Positions 41,101 through 53,100 of a stretch of DNA of 64,000 bases are shown here, in pieces. Source of the stretch: Opisthocomus hoazin (lineage: Eukaryota > Chordata > Aves > Opisthocomiformes > Opisthocomidae); NCBI RefSeq assembly GCF_030867145.1, contig NC_134431.1:10803089-10867088 (forward strand). The letters are read 5' to 3'. Position 1 is the stretch's first letter; the number at the start of each line of letters is the position of its first letter. Below the pieces are notes generated by a model, which was not told where the DNA came from, did not search any database, and saw only the letters and a list, made by a program, of their open reading frames with translations. A program made the position numbers and the translations under genes.

Positions 41101-44100
41101 AATTTAGTGAACTACGATTTTAAGAAAAATTAGCCTGAAATTTGAAAATTCTAGCACTAGTTTACATACAAGTAGTTGTCATTTACATATTAGAAGAACA
41201 GTGGCCTAAAAATATGTATTATAGAAGTACATTAGGCTACCTACACTAGACTATTTCAGCTCTCAAATGCCTAAAGGATCTGGAAGCACAGCTGTCTGCA
41301 TCCACTGTGACCTTTCAAACTGTCCCGAGCTCAGCTGTGGACCAGAATCAGCACTTGTTAGTGTCAGTTCTTCCCTCCACCTCTGCAGGTGTCTCCAGTT
41401 TTGTTCTCAATGCAGTTACAGGCCTGCAGTGGCTGTAACTTCCCAGGTTGGCACTTTCATTCTTCAGCTACTTAAAAAAATAATCTAATCAAATGCTTGC
41501 TATAAAAGCATACTTCCAACCAAAGATCAAATTGTTCTATAAGCACATAAAGCATCAAACTCAGCACAGAATTTTAGCACAAGTGCCTAAAGTCCACATC
41601 AGGAATTAGTTACATGCCCACGTCTCCTTTAAGAGCTAGCAAAAGTTATGTTGCTAGGCTCCATTTGGAACACTCTCTGGCACTTCTCAATTTTTTATTT
41701 CTTTTTTTTTTTAAACCTGCTATGCATTTGTACTGAGCAGACATTATTAAGCACAAAGTGGAAAAAGCAGGAGGGTGTGGAGAACATTAGTCAGTAGACT
41801 TTCATAAGCTGAACAAAAAGAGTAAAACTGTCATTGTCATACAAAGTAACACAAGTTTTTATGACTATTATTATTATTATTATGGGAAGACAGGGATCTG
41901 AATTAGTCTCTTACCTGATCTTCATTGTGCAGTGGCAGCAAAGAAATGTGTTACAAGCACATTTCCAACGGCTGTGCTGGCAAGACGCCAAAGAGTCTCT
42001 CCTATGTAACCCACTTCTTGCTGCCAGACAGGAGAGGAACACTGCAACAGCTGCTAAAACCTGAAACCCTGCACTGGCACAGCCTCCTAGTAGAACAGGA
42101 TCCAACACAGCCTTCGATCTCAGCTCCTTTTAGGTTGACAGGAGTCACACTGCAGAGTCCAGCCCATGAAAGACACCAGACTACAGTGGAAATGCTGTTT
42201 AAGGATTAACTCCACCTGCTAGGTGAGCGTCAGAACCAACGCCAGTGGCAGCTGCACAGCGGTCTGAAAACTACAAGCTTCAACCCCCAGGGGGTACCCA
42301 CAGAGTGTCACCTATGTATCACAGGCCACTAGTGCTGGTCCCTTACTGTTAAAGATACAACCTCTGCTGAGGCACTCAACAGTCAGAACTCTAAATAAAG
42401 ATATAAATTACAGACAGTTTGTACCAGCATATAAATGCCATTGGTTCTTTGCATACATAGAGCATCTCTGGATTATAACATGACAAAAGAATCTGCAGTG
42501 CACCCAGATAAAGGGACATTTGAACTACACATTGAAAACCTACCCATGTGCAACGATACATTTTCCATATACATATTTCTTTTTCAGTAAAGAACAGAAC
42601 TCCAGGTAATTAATATTCCACATGGGTGATATAAATAATATGTACATAAACATCTTTTTGTCTCCACATCTAGACTTGAACCTAGAAAATGCCAGATACC
42701 AATCTAGGACTAGGGTTTTTTAAAGGGAAAAAAAAAAAAAACCAAAAAAAAACACACACAACAAAAACACAACCACATATACCAGACTCCAGAACACGGG
42801 GAAGCAGATGTACTAATACAGTTACGCGTGCAAGGACCAAAGGAGAAACAGAAGTAGATGTCTGTTGAGTAGGCAGAACATTGATTAAATGCCATTTTTA
42901 CATGGCCAGGAGAAGAAAGCTACTTAAGAATTTTGACAAATGCTTGGTAGCTTAACGGGTAAGTAGTATGGCAGAAGACCTGTTAACCCACTGATTCCAA
43001 TCCAACCATTATACACCACACCTTGATTTCAAACTTCTCATGGAGATTGGGTATAAAAATCTTTTCTTCTTCATCCCACGTCTGACTGTCATCAGTCTCA
43101 ATCTTGCCTTTCAACCTCCATTTTTGGCGCCCCAGTCGGACAAATACCTAGAAACCACAAAAGAAAAAGGATGTTGGGTCAAGACATTCCAGAACATTCT
43201 CTTCAGTCCAAAGGCCTCACACTGTTCCAGTATCACAGAGGCAAATCCAATCCTTTCATCACTATACGTTTAGGAACTTGGATAAAGCTAGAAGATTGGA
43301 AGCAGTAATTCAGGTTGCAGGTTTTAACACTAACTCCATGCCAAATGACACGTCCCACCCATTCTAGAAGTGCAAAACCACACTGCACAGCAAGTGTAGT
43401 GGTACTGAAACACATGGCACACTAGAATTCACTTGGAACTGTTAAGTAGGAGAGCCACCCAGTAAGATACTAAGATGCATTCAAATCATGCCAAGGGCAA
43501 TCTTCCAAGAAACAGGCAGCAACTGTTACTTGATTCCAGGGCAACTTTGAAGACAAAGACCTGACAGGCTGGTTCTGGTAGACAGTCACTGCCATCTTTT
43601 ATACCCTCCCATAATACTGGAATCACATCTTTCCCTCTTCAGTCTCAGAGGGTAGAGTAACTAGTGAAGGTGCCAAAGCACTGTTCTCATCAGAACAGTG
43701 CACGGTTTTATCATCGTCTGTTTCCTGCTCGACTTCTACATTTTGCACCCTTGCTCTCCTGTTCCTCTACCACAAACTCACAGTAGTAAAATAGAGGACA
43801 AAATGAATTACTGTATACTGCACCTCATACTGGTCCCCCGGGCAGAGACGTGCAAAGCCCACCAGACCTGAAAAGAGAAGGAAAACTCCTAATATTTGTG
43901 GAGTTTTACAGTGTCCCCCAAAGCCTCAGCTTGCAGTAAATAAAGTGACTGTCTGGCTAAGACCCCATTGCGCTCAGCTCTGTGCAGAAGCTATGCCACC
44001 AGCCCAAAACACTCGTAGAAGGACAAACTTTGAGCTGAGGAAAAAAGGCTTGTCAGCTTTTGTACTCAAATATAACATATCACTGCAGACCTGTTTTATA

Positions 44101-47100
44101 GCACTGAAGCTAAGAGAAGTTTGCCAAAATCCTGTTCAGGATCTCATCCAGAAAACCAGTGGAAGCAACTGACATAAAATAAATGGACTGTCAGTGAATC
44201 GGACTGCTACACAGCAAACCCAAAATCAATTCATGAGTTTTGAAGGAAACAAGTAAGGAACATACCTTTCATCTTCAAGTGAAACTCTCCCAAATGGACC
44301 TCCAACGCCCCTTCTATAAAGCACATGTCCTAGAGGAAAGACTGAATAGTCACTATGACTGAAAAGCAGCACAGAGTAGCTACCTTCCCATATGTGCCAT
44401 TTTCTTTAAAGGACTTTGTTGTTTTTGTTTTTTTTTAAAAAAAAAAGGACACACACTAATGTTTTTCACTAGTGGAGGCTGACACAGAGTCCATTCATGC
44501 TACTTTTAAGACAGAAAGCTGCGATGCCACTCCACAGAAGAATGGAACTGATTGAGCAGTTCACTGTCAGTTACCTTCTACTGCTTGTTTTGTAAAAATA
44601 GCATAGCATATTCATTATTCAAATCTCATCCCATTACTTCCAGTGGATGTCGTAATGGACCCCAGTATTAAAGCAGAAATTCAAAGGATTTTTCACTTGT
44701 CTTCATGAATGCATGAAGCCAAGTTGAATACGGGCAAAAAAGTTATTTCACAAGCTTCAGTTCATATTATGTACTTGTGTTTCATTTACACATTAAGTTT
44801 TTAATCTGCACCATTAAAAAAAAAGCCAGCAGCAAGTCCTGGTACATTTTTTGGTAAGGAACAGTCAGGTCTGTTACATGTGTGCAGCATTTCCTACCTC
44901 TGTGCACTCTTGGAAGTTCTTGTAAAGCTCCACTAGGCTGTCTCTGGAGGCTTTGGTGGAAGGAGACAAGGAAAAGGCCTGTTTCATATTAGTGGCCCCA
45001 TCTCGTAGTCTGCACTGGATACAGTAAGCTTCATAGAGTTCTTCTACCTTTAAGATTTGGGAGGTGGGAAAAGAATGAACAAGAATTACCCTGGCATAGT
45101 TTTAATAAGTTTTGGAAAGGAACATCAGTCTTTCCTGGCAAAAAAACCCAACCAAATCCCACTATCACAGTATTGCAGAATGAGCCTGTAAAATGCAGCA
45201 TGAGAGTGCAACAGTTTGTAGACATTCCTGCAAAAAAGCATGGGATATTGAGAACCAATTTGCTCTGCTATTGTCAGATTAGAATAACACTTTGTTCAGG
45301 GAAAAATTACTTGGGGAGCAGAAAACCAGTTCCCTCAATACAGATTAAAACACCTACATCTTTAGCTATGTCAGAGGAGAGATTTCATTCCTTTAGAAGC
45401 AGATGGCAGACAGCAGACAGGCACTCTACAGAACCGCCCATTTGGCCCCTTGTGGGAAGTGAGGGGAGAACATGTAAGTGATCCCACGGCAGCGCTTTCT
45501 GAATAAACTGGCAGAGCATGCAAACTGGTTTCACAAGCAGACTCAGGTTGGGTTGCGCCCAACATTCAGTCTGAATAGAACCATTCAAGAAAATAAATAA
45601 ATAAAAATCCCCTCCTTCTGTAAAAAGAGTGGTTACAGCTTTCAGAAAGTACCCAGCATTATTCCCCTTCAGATGAATTATAATCACAAGTATTTTCTGT
45701 TTAGATAGCTTGTTTATATAGCAGAGTAAGCCTTACACATACAAGAGACAAAACTCCTTACCTTGCTTATGTGAAACTCCAGTTTTCTTATGTATCTCTC
45801 CACAGAGCGGATTTGCTTTTGAAGAAGGGAAAGAGAGGGGATGGTCTTTAAGAAATAATTTCTCAAACATGCCTTTAAGTAACACAGTAGACACATCATC
45901 AGTTTTTCTCTATTTGCAACATTTCATCTCATCCTCACAAGTCTCACCTTATCCAGGTCATAGTAGAAAGCCTGAAAGAGAAATAGCACAGGCTGAAAAG
46001 GAGAGCATGTACATTTGTACATATTAATGATATTTTCATATTTACTGTAAGACTCACTACGCGTATCTTAAGTTACACTAAATTAAGATGCATTGTTTAC
46101 TACAAGGAGACAATCCAACATTCTGAAAAGTAGCTTCACTTTCCGTTCATGGTTGGTTGGTTTGTTTTCACAGCTGCTTGAAACAAGACAGTAAGAGTCT
46201 CATCACCAGCTATAACAAGGACATGGACATTGGTCCTGCTACATGGCATTTTCTCTTTTTTTTAATCTAGCTATTATTTCCCAAACGAAAGGCAAAGTTG
46301 GATCTGCGAGTTGTCTTTTCATTAGTACTGTTGCTGAAGGTACTTCTAAGGAGTTGTAAACACAACAGAATCTAGGTTACAAGGACACATTCACAAACTA
46401 CAGAAAACAAAGCCTGATCTTTATCGCCTTTTCTGTCCGCACAGAGTCAGGTATCAACACTGATCACTAAACAGGCACAAAGTGATACTATCCCAGTAAA
46501 GGAACATGATCTGAAGAACGCTGCTGGATACTGAAAATGAGAAATCCCAAGTTTAATTCTCACATCTAAAGCTAACTATGCCTTGCTGGACCCTACCTCA
46601 GTGTTTTAACTGGAAAACCACTGGGAGTCCCAGATGTGAGAGAGCATCTACTTTTGTGACTTCATTTTTGAAGTCATCTAAGTATTCAACATTAAATGCG
46701 TCTTACCAATCTGGAGTTCCTTTTTGTATCTTTGTGTCGACCAGAGAGATAATCCAATTCAGCCTGATGTGCTCCCAAGTACTCACTGGAGGGGAAGAAA
46801 ATCCAGTGTTACATTCTTCTGGTACATTCATAACACCTCTCCAAAGAATTTTTCAGCAAAATGTTACAAAGCAACTTCCTTCTGTAGAGGACTTCTCTTG
46901 TTTTACTCTCTAGAGATGTGAATGGCTATATAGGAGGACACAGGTCGACAGATGAGAAAGGGTGTTTTCCATAGACAAATATTTGTCCTAAATGCAAGGC
47001 ACTCCCAGAGGAGCATCTGTACAGAGTGACTGCCAGCAGACACTGGTTACTGTTGTCTAACATTTAAAGCTGTGCACATTAGGAAGCCTCTTGAATCCTT

Positions 47101-50100
47101 TTTACTGCTCCAAGACGTGCAACACTACAGTGCAATACAAGAAGGCCACCACTGCTGCATAAGTTATGTGCACGTACATATGCACACGCTGCACTCAGAC
47201 ATTCACTATTTCTTGTTTCCCTTCATCTAAAACACACCATTCAAGTGAATGATAGGCTTTATTCTGGGAATGTGAGGCAAAACAAAACAGTAGAGCTGGA
47301 AGTACTACTAAAGGCAAAAGGAAAGGAGGGTTGCAAGCGGAGAATACCAAGTTCTAACACACACATAACCCAGCTCACACATCTCCTCTTCAGATTTCTC
47401 TAACTTTTCCTGTTTGGCCCTCTGGAACCTTTCTGTAAGGTAGCAGATCAGTTCATTTGTTGAGCAAATCTTTTCTTATAGTTACTGAGGAATAAGCATT
47501 CATCAAGCAACTCCATCTTACAGAGTCACAGAACTGCAACATGAAACACTTGCACTACAAAACCAAGCGCACACAAGTACTCCATGTGTAAGATAGGGCA
47601 CAGATCATTCAGTGTTTTAGCAAACAGATGAATACCACTTTTTGTATGCTAGACAATTTTTTAACATAATGATTACTTTTTCCCGAATGAGAACTATTTT
47701 GTGAGGTGTGAAGCGCTTGCTGCCAGTTGGCTTCTACACAGTTGCTTGCATGCAAGGGTTGTCCCTCAGGGGTTCCCACAGGGCATTAAACTATTTCTGC
47801 TGAGATCATCTTCTTTCAACTTTGCTTTCAATACAGAGCAGACTTAGGTAACTTTTTCCTCTTATGCTTAAAGGGAAACCAGAGTCACCTGGTAACTGCT
47901 ACATTATAAGACACAGTTTCTCAGCAGTCAAAATAACAGCTTCACATTTGCTTTGATGTATTTCCTTTCCTTATTGTCACAAAACCAGTCCCCCCAAGAC
48001 ACACAGTGGCTCCAGCATTCAGCTGTCTGTTCTTTACAGTCGCCTATTAACAGCTCAGTGCTGAAGTAGCCAAGGTTGCTGGCAGAAAAGGGTTCACTTT
48101 CCTTTTAGAAAAGCTTCATCACTTTTAGACTTCAGTATGTTAGAATTGCCAGCTTGATGGAATAGTACCCAGCTGGTTAACAGAATAAAGAGTTACTGGA
48201 ATGGTAGCCAGATGATTAACAGAATAAAGAGTTATTTGTTATAGCTATAAAGAAACAGACACGTAAAGCATGTCCTGTACTAAAAATTCAAGTCACTCCA
48301 GCAGCAAGTGGACTTAGTCTGCATCTACTTAAAATTTGGACTTTGCATTGCTATTTGATACAGTTGTTTTCTGTAGGTTACTTTAGTCAATTAGTTAGCT
48401 ACTCAGTTTTGGCAGGAGTCTGATCATACGGCATTCCCTGCAGAACTGGGAACAAATTCTGATCCACTTTATGGTTTCGGCTCCCTAAGCTCTGACAAAT
48501 TCTGAACTCTGCAAAAACATTTGGTTTTGTTATGTGTTTTAAATCTAAATCCACTAATAAGACATTGACTGACATTTTTAGGGCTAAGACTTTAAAGTAT
48601 TTTTACAGAATTAAAATGTGACACATCTGAGTTTACAATGTATTATTGCAGTGTGCTTCATGTTCTTTGCAAAGAAAATAAACTAAGATCAGAATTAATA
48701 CAGTAGCAAAATTCTGAGGACAGCAGCAACATACACGAAGCAACTGTTAGCAGGATGCCAGTAGAAAGAGCTAGAGGGTTTACAAATCCAAGGAAAGGTA
48801 TTCTATCTTCCAGTAGTAGCTTCAGGGTATAAACGAAGTTATATGACATTAGACAAGACCCATCAACATCAACTGTAATGATTTACGATGTGTATTTTTA
48901 TATAATAAGATTTGAGGACTCAGTTACAGGTTGGTCAGTTTCAGTCACTGATGGAGGCAAACAGCACTTACCACCACTTCCTTTCTGGTCTACAATAACA
49001 AGAGAGCAAGCTCATCCATATTTTGTTTGCCTTTTCAGCATTGCATAATATCAGTGTTTCTATGAGGTAACTGACAAGCTTCCTCAGAGCCAGAATACCC
49101 TAAATCCAGATTGCTAGCCCATCCTTTGATCTCTATTATGTCTGCTGCATTTACCCCATATCTGCCAGGTGGAGACAATGCACAAAATTGGTCTTTAGCC
49201 TTTTCACTCAAGTCTATACTGATGCAACATCGACTGTGGAGCCAAACATAATAAAGACTCTGAAATAGTGCTACATTTAAAGCAAAATAATATTATTTAC
49301 ATTGCCATCAGAAGCCAGAATTGTACTACAGCTCCATTTCACCACCTGAAGTGGGCTGAAGTTTTCAGGTGGATCTGCTTAGACCTTTCCACTACAAGAA
49401 GCCACCCAGAGATGAAAGAGAACTTTGGAACTCCAGAATTTAATTCTATTTAAAAAACAAAACAAAACTGAAAACCCCTCCACTAGAATATCTCTTCACT
49501 TTAATAGTTTGCTAATCCGCATAAGAGAGAATAGAAACGGTTTATGAACCAGCCTCCCCACTGTGTCCTTGCAGGGCACACCCTTGCTTTCAGACTCGGT
49601 TTTAAGTCAGCTTTTTGAGCCAAAGCAAACTCCACACATCTCCCTTTCCAGAAACTTTCTGCCAATCACCCCCCTGGTCTGGCTGTCCCATCCCTATCCC
49701 AGTCTCATCTTGATCTGCAGACTTCTCGCCTGCCACCCTGCATGCTCCAAAAGCCTCCCTTCCTCAAGGGGAGTTCAGTTGCTCCCCATGAGATGGAGAA
49801 TCTCCCCACAGAGTTCTACCAGTCACTGACTTATTACAGAAGTGTAACAAACTATGAACAAACAAAAACATCAGAGCACTTTGCGTGCAAGCAGACTGTC
49901 TGAGAGTGAATGAAGCTTGTTCTACAAGGTCCCAAGCCAGTGTCTGGGAAAGTTACTACATATGTTTAGAGATGCCAGATGGAGACAGAGAACAGTGATA
50001 CACAGACTTAATCAGCATGACTAGGTAAGGCAAATTACAATATTTTAACAGTCCTTACTTAAGTCCTTTCTTCAAAGCTTCAAAAATTTTCTTCACTTGC

Positions 50101-53100
50101 AGTGGTTTTGGATCCCAGATGACTGTCCCCTTCTGCAGGGAATTATAAGCCTTGGGGGATTTCAGTGACATTCTTGATCTCACTGAACTTCTGCTGAGAG
50201 ATTTTCTGTAGAAAGAGAAAAGAAACATAGGAAAGATGCAAACCCCATCAGCTGGGAGAAGAGAGATGCCTAACCCACAAAGCTTCCAGGCTGCAAGTTA
50301 TACGCCAAATCCCATATATCTTTACTCAAAAGAACAAAGCTCTCAGACACAGTGAGAATACTTTCACAGATAACATCAGAAAGTTGAGGCCCAGACCTAA
50401 ATACCTGGTGCAGAAAAGCATCAAGTTTTTTGTGACTTCAACAATAATAATTTAAATAAGAAACATCTCCTCCTCCAAGCCTGATGCAGACTGAGATGCC
50501 TAGTGGTTCTCTTTTATCCTTTCTAAATAAAGAAAATTTGTGCAGGTCCCCGCTTCTTTGCGAATGTGGGGGAGACACTGAGCAAGAAGAGAAAACCTCT
50601 TTTTATAACAGGTTAATAACAAGTTAATGTTCATACTGCTAGCAATTGGCTTAACAGACATGCATGGCAGCTAGCTGAGGCCCTGTTTCTGTGTGCACAT
50701 TCACACCAGTTGGTGGGTCACCTACAGAACTAGTCAAGTAAGCCACACCACAGGACAAGGACATTCCCATTCTGACTCACCTGTAATTCAGGGAAATGAG
50801 GCAACAAACTTTTGATCTGCTCAAGGCCTAAGTGATAAAACTAATACAAAAAGCCTTTAGAAATAGCTATTTCTTTGCCTGCATTCACCATCCATTTAAA
50901 TGATGGCTTAGAGCCCTACCACACTTTAGAAAAAGCAAGCCACCAAGCCCAGATTGCATAAAAGATATCATTATTAAGGTGTTTTTTCAGTGTCTAACAC
51001 CTCACTTACTTTTAAAAGTAACTGCAAAAACAGAATTAAATATTGTTTCTAACAGAAGTCCCCCACACAGGATCTTTCGTGCTAACCTAAAGAGTTAGAA
51101 CACCCCAAGCCATTAGTTGCATATGTATCTTCAACATTTAAATCAGAAAATAAGCAATCTGCAAACAGTTATTTGCATTATCAGATTCCCATCTGGCTTA
51201 CCTCTATCTATACGCTCCTCTAAATCTTAGTTATTTTTATACAGTTTTGTTAATACTCCCTGTAATTCAACTCTCTAAAACAACATCATCTAGAGCAGTT
51301 TCCCATTCCACCAAGCCAAGCAACTGCTTTCAGAGAAGCTTTCCACCTACTCTACAATCTGTCTCCTAAACTCAGCTCACCTGGAGAAATGATGAACTTC
51401 AACAGGCTGAACACTTAGCTACTGGCTGTTTTAACTTCTAGGCATGTGACTGAAAGCCTAAGGAGATTATTGAGCTTGGTGATTAAATCCTAGGCCCAGC
51501 ACACCTGAGAGCTGTCCCCAGTCCTATTACAGAAACCTTCTAGTAACTACTTTAATTATCCTGGTATTAAATTTCCACTTAACTCTAGTTTTTTAGCAAA
51601 TACTCTGCAAAAAATCTGAAAAAATTAGGTGTTGCCAAACATTACTGGATATTTAATTTCTTCACCCCAATGACTATCTTAGTTTTTTATGATGGCTTAA
51701 TGTAAATATTAATTAACCAAACTACTTGGAGCTCAGGTTACCTATAATGAGGAACATAACTGTTAAATTAGAAACTTACTTTAACATTGTTTTCTTTCGT
51801 AAGATAATAAAGCTTTGAGTATTCCATGCAAAGCGAGAGGGTTTCAACAGGAACAACATTAGAAGGGACAGTCTAGCCCAGAACAGCAGCTGAAAGAGTC
51901 TCCTAGAAGGATCATCACTTAAAATTCTTGCATGCAAAGAAGGAAACAGCATCCAGCTCCACGCTTTAGATGAGTACTCTAATTAGCAAGATATCATACG
52001 GAAGATATAAGATTATTCTATCTTTTGAAATTAAAAAGCCCAAATTACTGCTGGGTTTTTGTTGGGTTTTTTTTTGGAAAGGAAAGGACTTTGATATTTA
52101 CTTTCAGAGTTTTGGACTGCAAACCCTAAATTCAGGAAATCATTTCCCTTCACTTATAGTATCTAAGCACTGCATATGGATAGGTTGAGATTTAAAACTC
52201 ACCATTTTCCTCCATATCTCCTACTGGCTGATGTAGCCCATATGTACTCAGTGCACTGATGTTAAGAATCCCATTTTCATACATTTCATAGAAAAGTTAA
52301 GTGGCTGACACGAGCCTTTAGGGACAGTAGCTAAAAGCTAGATGTTACGATGCTGCTTTCCCTTGTGAACTTAATAATTTAAGCATCGGATTTCCCGCTT
52401 TATAGAAAACAGTAACAATATCTACTTCCGGAGACCATTGTGAGGAAAAATGAAGTAGTGTGTCTGACTGTGAGCCTCAAAAGGAAGTTGCTAAAGAAAT
52501 GCAAAACTATATTTAGCATCTGCTTAAGAACCTCCATGTGGACCTGATTTGTGTGTCATCCTTCGGAAAGACCTTGCACAGAGACCCTACAATCTCCTGC
52601 TGTGTTTTGCAACAGTGCCCGAGCGAGAGATAAGTTAGGAAAGGGTGATTAAAAAATTTCTTCACCATGCTGGAGAAGGCCCTCGGGTGTTCACTGGGCT
52701 GTGACTGAGTATCCAATACATAGATTTTCCTTGTTGCATTGATTCCTGAATGAAACTGTCTGTCTAAACACTTCATTAATGAAAAGTAACATCATAAAAA
52801 ATGCATAAAGAGAGGCATTTGGTTAGAAAACCTTTGCAGATAGAAGTAACAGAATAATCTTCAGGGATATATGAACTCTGTTTGGAGCATTCTCACCCTG
52901 CGGGACTCAGTCTTTGTTGGAGAAACAGCTGTTCAACACTTCTCCTGGTAGATCCTGTTCCTGCTAGAACTCCCACTGTGTACTTGAGCCCAAGTCTCTT
53001 TATATGATTTATTGCCAGTGTTCTTCTCACGATCTTAGGATTTAGTGTGATTTTAGATGTCTGATCTTTGCTAGGTATAGTATTATTTTTCAGCTTCTGC

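Larger units (their letters stand above)
43148..44897 (-). other. RIPOR3: RIPOR3 introns 6-8 (exons 7 and 8 lie within)
   Basis: Introns of 676, 398 and 568 bp. A T/A run at about 44415-44448 is the only repeat seen. Confidence 0.7.

Noticed and set aside
47381-47434. Exon-like minus-strand segment (acceptor ttacag, reading [17 protein letters not shown], donor gtgagc) in RIPOR3 intron 2
   Set aside because: Its reading phase fits neither neighbouring exon, while exon 2 joins exon 3 directly in phase and matches the human protein as I recall it. Probably chance.
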